Shown here: positions 26,427-34,669 of the stretch, piece after piece
Position numbering within the stretch: the first letter of the stretch is position 1
Layout: every line of letters starts with the position of its first letter
Source: Nakamurella aerolata
GTDB taxonomy: Bacteria; Actinomycetota; Actinomycetes; Mycobacteriales; Nakamurellaceae
Length of the DNA stretch: 64,000 nucleotides
Assembly: GCF_013002705.1 (NCBI RefSeq)
Contig: NZ_JABEND010000006.1
Span: 1 to 64,000, forward strand
Direction of reading: 5' to 3'
Program-made: the position numbers and the translations under genes
Notes under the pieces: generated by a model
Database searches by the model: none
Told to the model about the DNA's origin: nothing
What the model saw: only the letters and a program-made list of their open reading frames with translations

Positions 26427-27353
26427 ACGACAAACACCGGCAACACCTCGGCCCATTCCTCCGACCGCACCGCCAACCGCACCGCCGACCGGCCGTCGGC
26501 CGCGCCCGCTCCGCACAGCGCAGCACCCGTCGTCATCACCTGCCCGCGGGGTAAAACCTCCCGGCATGTGGTGGAAAGCCTGACCCGGCAACGGGTTTCG
26601 ATCCGCCCGGTGGGCCGGTCCGAGCAGGTCGCCTTCGACTGGACCGACGCCAGCACCTGGACCCCGGCGCTGGCCGGCGCCCGCGCCGCCTATCTGGTGT
26701 ACCAGCCGGACCTGGCCATGCCAGGGGCCGCCGAGACCGTCGGCAGCCTCGCGCAGCTCGCCGTCCGGCAAGGTCTTGAGCACCTGGTGTTGCTGTCCGG
26801 ACGCAACGAGCCGGGCGCGCAGCAGGCCGAGGAGGCGGTGCGCGCCACCGGCATCGACACCACCATCGTCACCACGTCGTTCTTCACCCAGAACTTCACC
26901 GAGGGGCTGCTGCAGCCGATGGCGATGTCCGGTGAGATCGTGATGCCGGCCGCCGACCTGCCGGAGCCGTTCGTCGACACCGCAGACATCGGCGCCGTCG
27001 TCACCGCCGCCCTCACCGACCCGCGGCACCGCGGCCAGCGGTACGAGGTGACTGGACCGACCGCCCCCACCTTCGCCGAGGTGGGCGCGGCGATCGGCGC
27101 GGCCACCGGCAGAACCGTTGGCTTCCAACAGGTCAGCAGCGCGGAGTTTGTCCGCAGGATGGCCGCCATCGGGGTGCCGGAGCCGGACGCCGAGGGCCTG
27201 GCCTGGCTGTTCGAGATGATCCTGGACGGCCGCAACAGCCAACCAACCGACGGCATCCAGCGGGCGCTCGGCCGCCCCGGCCGCGCGTACACCGACGTCA
27301 TCGCCGAGGCAGCCGCCGCCGGGGCCTACCGCGCCGACGGCGGTGCGGCATGA
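26427..27353 (+). CDS. NmrA-like NAD(P)-binding protein with no canonical start codon
   Basis: The frame encodes an NmrA/SDR-a type protein: Rossmann strand PVVITCPRGKTSRHVVESL, AYLVYQPDLAMPGAAE, LSGRNEPGAQQAE, TSFFTQNF, FVDTADIGAVV and the C-terminal domain. The first ATG/GTG codons in frame are GTG at 26565 and 26568, in the middle of the first helix. Reading back to the stop at 26415, the only plausible beginning is ACG at 26427 (giving TTNTGNTSAHSS), as if an ATG had changed to ACG. The glycine-rich loop is also altered (CPRGKTS instead of the usual GATGKTG type). The gene may use ACG, be shortened, or be decaying. It overlaps the next gene by ATGA. Confidence 0.6.
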   Translation, partial: TTNTGNTSAHSSDRTANRTADRPSAAPAPHSAAPVVITCPRGKTSRHVVESLTRQRVSIRPVGRSEQVAFDWTDASTWTPALAGARAAYLVYQPDLAMPGAAETVGSLAQLAVRQGLEHLVLLSGRNEPGAQQAEEAVRATGIDTTIVTTSFFTQNFTEGLLQPMAMSGEIVMPAADLPEPFVDTADIGAVVTAALTDPRHRGQRYEVTGPTAPTFAEVGAAIGAATGRTVGFQQVSSAEFVRRMAAIGVPEPDAEGLAWLFEMILDGRNSQPTDGIQRALGRPGRAYTDVIAEAAAAGAYRADGGAA

Positions 27354-27835
27354 CGGGGCTGCGCGCCGCGGCGCTGTACGGCGCCACCGGGCTGACCGGA
27401 CTGTCGGCCGGGCTGCTCGCCGCCTTCGCCGTCGCGGTGCTGCCGGGCCTGCGGGCGGCCGACAGCCGGACCCTGGTGCTGGCGATGCGCAGCATCAACA
27501 GCGCCATCGTGAACCCGGTGTTCGCGGTGATCTTCTTCGGCCCGTTGCTGCTCGGGGCGCTGGCGCTGGTCCTCAGCTTCAGCTCGGCAGCACCGGGCCC
27601 GGCCCGGTGGTGGCTGCTGGCCGCGGTGGCGCTCTACCTCGGGGTGCTGCTGGTGACGTTCGCCGGCAACATCCCGCTGAACAATGCCCTCGACGCCGCC
27701 GACGTCAGCAGCCCCGGCGGGATCGAGGCGGCCCGGAACGCCTTCGCCGACAACTGGATTCGCCTCAACATCGTCCGCACCGTGCTGGGCGTCGGGTCGC
27801 TGGCCGCGTTCATCGGCGCCGTCCGGGTGGCCTGA
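27350..27835 (+). CDS. DUF1772 membrane protein
   Basis: A 161-residue protein with four hydrophobic helices. The motif NIPLNNALDAAD followed by ARNAFADNWIRLNIVRT is diagnostic for DUF1772, a family that includes anthrone oxygenase-like proteins. The ATG overlaps the stop of the NmrA-like gene, so the two form one operon, a pairing seen elsewhere in actinobacteria. Function in the bacterial members is not established. Confidence 0.85.
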   Translation: MTGLRAAALYGATGLTGLSAGLLAAFAVAVLPGLRAADSRTLVLAMRSINSAIVNPVFAVIFFGPLLLGALALVLSFSSAAPGPARWWLLAAVALYLGVLLVTFAGNIPLNNALDAADVSSPGGIEAARNAFADNWIRLNIVRTVLGVGSLAAFIGAVRVA

Positions 27836-27839
27836 GACG

Positions 27840-27864
27840 GTTGCGCCCCTGGCGGGAACGCAAC
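27840..27864. terminator. Hairpin between convergent genes
   Basis: GTTGCG (27840-27845) pairs with CGCAAC (27859-27864), extended inward by CCCC against GGG. It sits in the 41-base gap between the convergent DUF1772 and thioesterase genes and could end both transcripts. Confidence 0.5.
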
Positions 27865-27876
27865 AGCGCCGCCGCG

Positions 27877-28395
27877 CTACAACTCGGTGTCGCGGGAGGC
27901 CTCGATGGCGGCCCGGCGGGCCAGCCTGGCGTCCCGGCGGATCTCCGCCTCCCGGAAACGGCGCGCATCGACGGCGTCCTCGGGCAGCACCGGCGGGATC
28001 GGCCGCGGAGCACCGTCGGCGTTCAGCGCGACGAACACCAGATAGGCGGAGGCCACGTGCTGGGTGCCCGACGCCTCGTTCCAGGGCTCGGCCAGCACCT
28101 TCACCCCGACCTCCATCGAGGTGTGGCCGACCCAGTTGATCTGCGCGTGCGCGGTGACCAGCGATCCCACCGCCACCGGCTGCAGGAACGTCATCCCGTC
28201 CATCGCCGCCGTCACCGCCGGACCGCCGGCATGACGCTGCGCGGCCGCACCGGCGGCGTCGTCCACCATCCGCATGATCACCCCGCCGTGCACGGTGCCG
28301 AGCAGGTTCGCGTCCACCACCGTCATGATCCGCGCGAGCTGGGTGCGGGCGGCTGCTGTTGGCTTACCGGCCGGCCTGCCGGACGTGTCGGTCAT
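27877..28395 (-). CDS. Acyl-CoA thioesterase, hotdog fold (YciA/BACH type)
   Basis: A 172-residue single hotdog domain. The catalytic segment NLLGTVHGGVIMRMVDDAAGAAAQRH and the strand VTAAMDGMTFLQPVAVGSLVTAHAQ match acyl-CoA hydrolases of the YciA/BACH group, which release CoA from medium or long acyl-CoA. The C terminus is a charged helix. ATG 28395 is chosen over upstream starts because the upstream extension is Cys/Arg-rich shadow sequence. Confidence 0.88.
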   Translation of the reverse strand: MTDTSGRPAGKPTAAARTQLARIMTVVDANLLGTVHGGVIMRMVDDAAGAAAQRHAGGPAVTAAMDGMTFLQPVAVGSLVTAHAQINWVGHTSMEVGVKVLAEPWNEASGTQHVASAYLVFVALNADGAPRPIPPVLPEDAVDARRFREAEIRRDARLARRAAIEASRDTEL

Positions 28396-28511
28396 GGGCT
28401 CAGCCTGACATGTCGGCGCCCGACGCCGGCCGGCGGTCTGCCGTAGCCTTGGCGCCTTGGCCGCGGCGGGGACCACGCAGGACGATGCACAAGGACGCAG
28501 AAGGACGCAGG

Positions 28512-30038
28512 ATGCCGGACACCAGCAACACCAGCGCGAACGCACCGACGGCTGACGAGTTCGACGTGGTGGTGATCGGCGCCGGCCCCGCGGGCGAGAA
28601 CGCCGCCGACTTCGCCATCCGAGGTTCCGACCGCACCGCGGCCATTGTCGAGACGGAATTGATCGGCGGTGAATGTTCCTACTACGCGTGCATGCCGAGC
28701 AAGGCGCTGCTGCGGCCGGTCGATGTGGTGCACACCGCCGAGCATCTGGGCGGCGTCACCGGGGCGCGGCTGGACCGGGCGGCGCTGCTGGCCCGCCGCG
28801 ACGACTGGGTCTCGCACTACGACGATTCCGGGCAAGCGCACTGGGCCGAGCAGGCCGGCATCACCGTGCTGCGCGGACGTGGGCGGATCACCGGCGACCG
28901 CACCGTGTCGGTCGAGCCCGCTGATTCCGGTGCCGGCGATCCCCATGACGGCGATCCCCATGACGGTGAGTCAGGCGATTCCGGTGACGACGGCGATTCC
29001 GCGGCTCGCGGCGACCGCCGAGCCGCCCGCACCGTGCGGGCCCGCCAGGCGGTGGTGATCGCGACCGGCTCCACCGCGGTGATCCCCGACCCGTTCACCG
29101 ACCTGAACCCGTGGACCTCCCGCGACGCCACCGGCATCGTCGAAGTACCCGACCGGATCGCGGTGATCGGCGGCGGGGTGGTGGCCTGCGAGGCCGCCAC
29201 CTGGCTGGCCGCACTCGGCGCCACCGTGACCCTGCTGGTGCGGGGAAACCGCCTGCTGGCGGCGGCCGAACCGTTCGCCGGCGACGCGGTGGCCGACGGT
29301 CTGCGGGCGGCCGGCGTCGACGTCCGGCTGGACACCGCGGTGCGCGCCGCCGCCCGAGAAGAGGTCGCGGACACCGGGCTCGGCAAGGTGCACGGCGGCC
29401 CGGTCGAGCTGACCCTCGACCCGGGCGGGAACCTGACCGTCGACGAGGTGCTGGTGGCCACCGGGCGCCGGCCGGCCACCGCCGGCATCGGGCTGGAGAC
29501 CATCGGGGTCGATGAGAAGGCGCTGCACGGCCGCACCACCGGCGGGGAACTCCCCGGCTGGCTGTACACCGTCGGCGACGTCAACGGTGTCGCCCCGCTG
29601 ACCCACTGGGGCAAGTACCAGGGCAGGCAGGTCGGCCGGTTGATCGCCGCCAGGGCGGACGGTGGCCCGGAACCTGGGCAGCCGCACCATGTTCCGGTAC
29701 CGCAGGTGGTCTTCACCGATCCGCAGGTGGCCTGGGTGGGGCAGACCGAACAGCAGGCCAACGACGCCGGTGCGTCGGTGCGGATATTGCGCGCCGCGTA
29801 CACCAGCGCGGCCGGGGCCGGGCTGTTGCGGGACGACGCCGCCGGCACCGCACAGTTGGTGGTGGACAACGACTCCGGTGTGCTGCTGGGCGCCACCTTC
29901 GTCGGGCCGGACGTCGCCGAGCTGCTGCACGCGGCCACCATCGCCATCGTCGGCAAGGTGCCGGTCGAGGCGCTGCGGGACGCCGTGCCCAGCTATCCCA
30001 CCGCCAGTGAGGTCTGGCTGCGGCTGATCGACCCGTGA
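28512..30038 (+). CDS. Pyridine nucleotide-disulfide oxidoreductase (mercuric reductase/Lpd-like)
   Basis: A 508-residue flavoprotein. FAD motif VVVIGAGPAGENAA (about residue 19), redox-active disulfide C55 and C60 in GGECSYYACMPSKALLRP, NAD motif RIAVIGGGVVACEAATWLA, second FAD motif LYTVGDVNG and a dimerisation domain ending PSYPTASEVWLRL. The four-residue spacer with two Tyr and the final S-Y-P-T in place of the catalytic H-P-T set it apart from true dihydrolipoamide dehydrogenase; the substrate is unknown. An Asp/Gly-rich insert of about 30 residues (from residue 140) holds a 15-bp tandem repeat. ATG 28512 follows AAGGA. Confidence 0.9.
   Translation: MPDTSNTSANAPTADEFDVVVIGAGPAGENAADFAIRGSDRTAAIVETELIGGECSYYACMPSKALLRPVDVVHTAEHLGGVTGARLDRAALLARRDDWVSHYDDSGQAHWAEQAGITVLRGRGRITGDRTVSVEPADSGAGDPHDGDPHDGESGDSGDDGDSAARGDRRAARTVRARQAVVIATGSTAVIPDPFTDLNPWTSRDATGIVEVPDRIAVIGGGVVACEAATWLAALGATVTLLVRGNRLLAAAEPFAGDAVADGLRAAGVDVRLDTAVRAAAREEVADTGLGKVHGGPVELTLDPGGNLTVDEVLVATGRRPATAGIGLETIGVDEKALHGRTTGGELPGWLYTVGDVNGVAPLTHWGKYQGRQVGRLIAARADGGPEPGQPHHVPVPQVVFTDPQVAWVGQTEQQANDAGASVRILRAAYTSAAGAGLLRDDAAGTAQLVVDNDSGVLLGATFVGPDVAELLHAATIAIVGKVPVEALRDAVPSYPTASEVWLRLIDP
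28935..28964 (+). repeat. 15-bp tandem repeat x2 in the disulfide oxidoreductase gene
   Basis: Two exact copies of GGCGATCCCCATGAC, each coding GDPHD, inside an acidic insert of the flavoprotein between its FAD and NAD domains. Confidence 0.85.
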
Positions 30039-30063
30039 TCGGCACCCGGTTCCTGCTGTTCTG

Positions 30064-30651
30064 TCACCTAGCCGGCGCTCCGGTCGCATCCTCGTCGGAA
30101 CCGTAGTCGAGAGCTTCGACCTCCGCCACGAACCGCGGCACGCCGTTTCGCAAGGCGCCGTACAGCTCGGCCAGGCTCATCGTCGGACGCTTCAACGCCT
30201 GGTGCGGCTCACGAAGGCATCGCCCCACGAGCATCGAATCGAGAGTCAACTGGGCGAGGAAGAACTCGTCGGGATGGAGAGCTTCAATCCCATACGGCTG
30301 CAACGCTTCTAGCGGGAAGTCGTTCAGATTGGCGGTCACGATCAGATCGACCTGGGCTCGCACAGCCGCGGCCAGCACGTGACGATCCTTCGCGTCATTG
30401 CTCATCGCCGATATCAAACCGCCGTATCCGGTGACCTCAGACGCTGGGAAAGCTGCCTGCATTGCCGCGATGCGGCGGCGCGCCTTAGCTTCAGGCACGT
30501 GCAGCCTGGCGATCAGGTTGCGTTCCACCTCGTCGAGGATTTGCGATGACCACACCGGATGATAAAGGCCCACTTCAGCGAATCTCAAAAGCGAATCGGT
30601 TACCGGGTAGTTGATCAGTACACAAGCATCGATCAAGACGCGGAATGTCAT
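30064..30651 (-). CDS. PIN-domain ribonuclease toxin (VapC-like)
   Basis: A 195-residue protein beginning MTFRVLIDACVLINY, with the first acidic residue of the PIN site at D8; SSQILDEVERNL, MSNDAKDRHVLAAA and VDLIVTANLNDFP supply the remaining acidic positions. PIN toxins cleave tRNA or rRNA. It is longer than typical VapC (about 130 residues) because of a C-terminal extension (SMLVGRCLREPHQALKRP onward), matching a subgroup paired with excisionase-like antitoxins. It begins nine bases after the stop of the antitoxin gene, in the standard antitoxin-first order. Confidence 0.88.
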   Translation of the reverse strand: MTFRVLIDACVLINYPVTDSLLRFAEVGLYHPVWSSQILDEVERNLIARLHVPEAKARRRIAAMQAAFPASEVTGYGGLISAMSNDAKDRHVLAAAVRAQVDLIVTANLNDFPLEALQPYGIEALHPDEFFLAQLTLDSMLVGRCLREPHQALKRPTMSLAELYGALRNGVPRFVAEVEALDYGSDEDATGAPAR

Positions 30652-30660
30652 CGCGCGCGA

Positions 30661-31119
30661 TCAGCGCGTTCGGTGAAACTCGTTATGGACGTAGAGGTTG
30701 TCGGCGCCAGCTTGTTCCGACATCGCGTCCAGCGCTGCGCGTCGCGTGCGTCGGATCTTGTTCTGATAGGCAACGAGGTCGGACAGCGCAATCCGGCGGT
30801 GCCGACCTGGTTGCTGAAACGGGATCTGACCGGTTTCGAGTAGCCGCACCAGCGTCGGGCGCGAGATGTCGAGAAGGTCGGCGGCTTGCTGCGTGGTGAG
30901 CACGGTGCTTTGCTGTTCAACCTTGACTGCTCGCCCCGCCAACAACGCTGCACTCGCGGCGCGGATCACTTCGGCCAATTCGGCGGGCACGGCCACCCGG
31001 ACACCCCCTGGAAGGTTGAGTGTCTGTCCAGCAACGTCAGAGTCAGCGATAAGCGCAAGGGAGTCGGCTCCCTCGGCTGCTGGCGGCGGGAGCACAGTGA
31101 CGTCCAGAACGGCGCTCAT
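30661..31119 (-). CDS. Antitoxin with excisionase-type helix-turn-helix
   Basis: A 152-residue protein. Residues 74-97 are the helix-turn-helix LTTQQAADLLDISRPTLVRL of the MerR/excisionase group, followed by GQIPFQQPGRHRRIALSDL, the conserved wing. The N-terminal half (residues 1-65) is less conserved. It precedes the PIN toxin by nine bases and should neutralise it and repress the operon. ATG 31119 is taken as the start; there is no strong ribosome site, so translation may be leaderless. Confidence 0.85.
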   Translation of the reverse strand: MSAVLDVTVLPPPAAEGADSLALIADSDVAGQTLNLPGGVRVAVPAELAEVIRAASAALLAGRAVKVEQQSTVLTTQQAADLLDISRPTLVRLLETGQIPFQQPGRHRRIALSDLVAYQNKIRRTRRAALDAMSEQAGADNLYVHNEFHRTR

Positions 31120-31166
31120 GAGGACAGGGTAATTCGAACAAAACGAAAACACCAAGGCGGCTGCGC

Positions 31167-32867
31167 TCAGCCTGCCGCGGCGCGGTCCAGCTCGGCGGCG
31201 GTCGGCAGCTCTCGCGCTGGGCCGCTCATCCACGCGCGGACGGCGGCGGTGGCGCGGACGTCGTCCTCGTTGTAGTCCAAGACCCGCTGCCGCTTCGGCA
31301 GATCGGGTGCGCCGGTGCCGGCCGCATCTTTGCCGACGGCGGCGCGGTACCAGGCCATCGAGTTCTCGCCGCCGGGCTCGGGGTCGCGCCAGGAGAATCC
31401 GGCCACCGGGGCGATGGCCTTGAGCCGCAACGACCCTGGCACCACGAAACGCGATTTCACCTCGGCATACAGGTCGATCCACTGGCTGCTGTCGGTGAAC
31501 TGCTTGACCTGCTCGATGGTCGGCATGCCGGGCACCTCTGGATAGCGCCGCGGGGTGGAGAACAGCCAGCGCTCCTCGGCCTGCCGCGACCAGCAGTAGG
31601 CGGCGAAACTGAGCCCACGCGCGCGGCAGGCGGCCCGCGCCCGATCAAGGAAGGCCCAGAACCGGGCGAAGTTGGGGCCCTCACCGGCCGCCAGATCGGC
31701 ATCGAAGGTGGCGAAGCCGCGGTAGCCGCCGGCGATGGAGATCAGCTCGTCGGGGCTGGCGTCGGCGCGGCCGGTGCCGAGCAGGGTGCCCCACAGGTAG
31801 GCCCCCTCGTCCAGGTACGACTCCATGTCGATGTCCAGCTCGATGTCGGCCCGCGGGGCGGCGGGATTGCCCTTGGGCACCAACGGCAACCCGTCGCGGT
31901 GGGCGATGGCCCGCACCCGCAGCTCACCCGCCGGGATGGACGTCAGCTGCAGTGAGGTCAGCAGCGCCGGCGGGGCGGCGATCACGTCCGGCACGGTGTG
32001 CAGGCCCGCTGCGCGCAGCACCGGAACATCGATACCGGCGGCCAACAGCGAAATGTCTTGTGCCGCTTGCAGTTCTTCCGAGCAGACCGACCACCATGGG
32101 CAGCGCCGGCACTCGGACACCCGCGACGGGTGGACCAGTTCCCCACCGGCGACGGCGGCGGCGGCCACCCGCTGCCGGAAGGCGAACCGCTCGCGGTACT
32201 CGTCCAGCAGCGGGGTGAGATCGTGCCAGACGATGACCTCGGCGTCGTCGGTGGGCGCGCCGGCCGGATCGGTGCCCGGCGGTGCCGGCGGAACCGCGTC
32301 GCTCCAGGTGCCGCGGCCGATGACGCCGCCCACCGGGTCGCCGGCCAGCCCGGCCTGCTGCAGCATCACCACGAAGTGCGCGAGCTGCCACAGGTCGGCC
32401 TGCTGGCGGCGCCGGTGCCGGTCCGGCTGCTCGACCACCGCGAACGGCCGGTCCACCGATGAGATGAGCAGCGGCGGCACCGATGTCCCGGCGTCGGTGG
32501 TGCGGTGGGCGCGGACGATCACCGGCCGGTAGCCGCGGCCGTCGGCCACCAGCAATTCCGGCCGGCCGAACCGTTCGGCGTTGGCCAGCCGCGGCGTGCG
32601 CACCAGGGCGGGGCGCAGCCGCCCGAAGGCGGCGGCCGGCAGGTCGCTGGGCGCCTCGGGCAGCCGCTGCAGCACCGCGAGACCGTGCTCGATACCGGAC
32701 TCGATGCGCATCTTCGCGCCCTCTTCCGGCTCGGTGCGACGGTCCCGAGGCGCCCCGGGAGCGTGCTCGAGGTGAATCCGGCGCGGGCAGCGGCCGGCCG
32801 TGGCCGGCCCGAGGGCAGGCGCGACTGGCTGCGGCGGCGCTGCCCCGCCCGACCCGGAAGCGATCAT
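31167..32867 (-). CDS. TM0106-family RecB-like nuclease
   Basis: A 566-residue protein conserved across actinobacteria. The RecB/PD-(D/E)XK part occupies the N-terminal half and ends in CRRCPWWSVC near residue 262, cysteines that could bind an iron-sulfur cluster or zinc. The C-terminal half has an RNase H-like fold with IELDIDMESYLDEGAYLWG and the final VLDYNEDDVRATAAVRAWM, typical of the RNase_H_2 module. Role in nucleic-acid repair is likely, but no substrate is known. ATG 32867 is one of two possible starts; 32891 lies a few codons upstream. Confidence 0.85.
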   Translation of the reverse strand: MIASGSGGAAPPQPVAPALGPATAGRCPRRIHLEHAPGAPRDRRTEPEEGAKMRIESGIEHGLAVLQRLPEAPSDLPAAAFGRLRPALVRTPRLANAERFGRPELLVADGRGYRPVIVRAHRTTDAGTSVPPLLISSVDRPFAVVEQPDRHRRRQQADLWQLAHFVVMLQQAGLAGDPVGGVIGRGTWSDAVPPAPPGTDPAGAPTDDAEVIVWHDLTPLLDEYRERFAFRQRVAAAAVAGGELVHPSRVSECRRCPWWSVCSEELQAAQDISLLAAGIDVPVLRAAGLHTVPDVIAAPPALLTSLQLTSIPAGELRVRAIAHRDGLPLVPKGNPAAPRADIELDIDMESYLDEGAYLWGTLLGTGRADASPDELISIAGGYRGFATFDADLAAGEGPNFARFWAFLDRARAACRARGLSFAAYCWSRQAEERWLFSTPRRYPEVPGMPTIEQVKQFTDSSQWIDLYAEVKSRFVVPGSLRLKAIAPVAGFSWRDPEPGGENSMAWYRAAVGKDAAGTGAPDLPKRQRVLDYNEDDVRATAAVRAWMSGPARELPTAAELDRAAAG

Positions 32868-33096
32868 CTCCGCGAGCCTATGCCGCCGCACCGACGGCCC
32901 CAGCTGCGCGTTGCCGGGGGCGGGTGCCGGCTGAGCGGGAGGGCGGGCTGAACAGCCCCGGTAGCTTGACGGTCGCTTAGGCTGTCACTGCTGTCCGGCC
33001 GGGCAGCGGACGGATCGTCATTGATGCTCGTCAACAGCAACAGACGTGCACCGGCAGCGAGCAACGGCCCGGTGCAGGGCACCGAAAGGACCCGCA

Positions 33097-33924
33097 GTGT
33101 TCGGACGCAAGAACAGCGCCAAGAGCGCGGCCCGCCGGGCGTCGGAGACTCTCAGCGAACTCTCCGGCTCGCTGACCGAGGTGCAGTCGCTGCGCAAATC
33201 CGCCGAGAAGTCGGCCGCGCGGGCGGCGAAGGCGGCCGAGCAGACGGAGGCCAAGGCCATCGCCGCTGCCGCCAAGGAGCAGGCGAAGGCCGACAAGGCC
33301 GCCGCCAAGGTGGCCGACACCCAGCGCAAGGCCGAGCGCAAGCAGCTCAAGGAGATGACGGCGCTCGAGCGCAAGCAGGCCAAGTCCGCCCGCAAGGCGG
33401 AGGAAGCCGCCGCCAAACCCACCAAGGCCGAGAAGAAGACCATCAAGGCCGAAGAGAAGATGGCCAAGGAGCTGGCCAAGCACCCGCAGACGCTGTTCGA
33501 GCGCGCCACCGACCCGAAGTCAGCCAAGCGCGCGCTCAGCGTCGCCAAGGTGATCGGGCCGGTGCTGGCCCCGCTGGCGCTGCGCGCCGCCACCGGAACC
33601 CGGGACTGGATGGACAGCCGGCGGGCGGTGAAGCTCGGCGTTCCGATCAACGAGGTCGGCGCCTACAAGGGCCCCACCGGCGCTGTCGAGGCGCGGCTGG
33701 ACGGCCTGCGCAGCTCCATCAACGACCTGCGCAGCCGGCGCAGCGGCGACCTGCAGGTGACCAGGTTCGCCGAGGTCGCGAACGGGCGGATCACCGACCT
33801 CACCGCCGCGGTCCGCGCCTCGGTCAGCATGCCGGCCGGGCGGCGCCGGAACACCCTGTCGGCGGTCAACGCCGAGCTCAACCAGATCGACGCCGACCTG
33901 ATGAGCCACCTGGTGCAGCGCTGA
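33097..33924 (+). CDS. DUF6474-type actinobacterial protein
   Basis: A 275-residue protein. The first 150 residues are an Ala/Lys/Glu-rich coiled coil (SAARRASETLSELSGSL onward); the C-terminal part contains AVKLGVPINEVGAYKGPTG and ends DADLMSHLVQR. This composition matches a conserved actinobacterial family of unknown role. GTG 33097 is preferred because AAAGGA lies seven bases upstream; the upstream extension is Arg/Pro-rich. The helical, charged build suggests a structural or envelope-associated function, but that is inference. Confidence 0.8.
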   Translation: MFGRKNSAKSAARRASETLSELSGSLTEVQSLRKSAEKSAARAAKAAEQTEAKAIAAAAKEQAKADKAAAKVADTQRKAERKQLKEMTALERKQAKSARKAEEAAAKPTKAEKKTIKAEEKMAKELAKHPQTLFERATDPKSAKRALSVAKVIGPVLAPLALRAATGTRDWMDSRRAVKLGVPINEVGAYKGPTGAVEARLDGLRSSINDLRSRRSGDLQVTRFAEVANGRITDLTAAVRASVSMPAGRRRNTLSAVNAELNQIDADLMSHLVQR

Positions 33925-34669
33925 GTTCAGCGCCACCGCGAGGTCTGCTCGTTTCGACTGCCCGGTTCGACTGCTGCCGGCCGGCGCTGACCGACCCCAA
34001 CCCACCGTCGTTTGCCGTCGGTTGCCGCGTATTCACGGTGCGTTCATGTGGATTGCTCGGCAATGTGGCGTGAAACCAGTTGCAGTAGAGCAGGTGCGGC
34101 GCGAGCATCGAGCCCTGCGCGGTCGCAGCGTGTAGAAGCGAGAGTCCGCATCGCTATATCGGGTGACGGCAGCCGTCGCGAATGGCGCGTCCATCGGACT
34201 CGCACGACGCTCTGTGCACGGCCGGATGCGCTTGCGCGCCACTGATTCTCGTTATTCTCCGGCATTCCTCGGATTCCTCCGATAGCGGGCATCACGCTAT
34301 ACCTGTCCACTGCGCGCCGATAACCGTTGCCGCACAACAGTTCTGCGCTGAACGGCCGGCACGGACCGGACGCTACAGGCGCATCCCCGCACCCCACCAC
34401 CATCGCTCGATGTGGTGAAACTCCGGTGTCGACTTGCGCACCCACCCCACCGGTCTACCGTAGGGGTACGGGCAGCAATCACGTTGCGTCGACGCTCGTG
34501 AGCAGCCGAGAACCGTTGCCGGGTCATCAGTGTCGGCGCTGTCCCGTCAGCCACGTCAGCGGACCCGAGCGGCAGCGAACTACCCAGCGAACTACCCGAG
34601 GGCCGTGCCGACGCGGTGACCGACGCCAACGCCGATTGTGTGCAGCCATTGCGGACAACAGGAGGAAAC
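33925..34669 (+). other. Gene-free 745-bp region upstream of the PRC-barrel gene
   Basis: The longest gene-free stretch in the window and clearly lower in GC than its surroundings. No frame has convincing coding character. It contains a hairpin CACCAC/GTGGTG at 34395-34417 with the inner pair ATCG/CGAT, and a tandem duplication of AGCGAACTACCC at 34574-34597, close to the next start codon. It could be a long regulated leader or the remnant of a lost gene. Confidence 0.5.
34574..34597 (+). repeat. 12-bp direct tandem repeat before the PRC-barrel gene
   Basis: Two exact adjacent copies of AGCGAACTACCC, 73 bases upstream of the ATG at 34670. It could be a duplicated regulator site. Confidence 0.6.

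Noticed and set aside
25359-27242. A 627-codon minus-strand frame across the AraC and NmrA-like genes
   Set aside because: Shadow of both genes; composition is Arg/Gly/His-rich and it crosses the divergent promoter.
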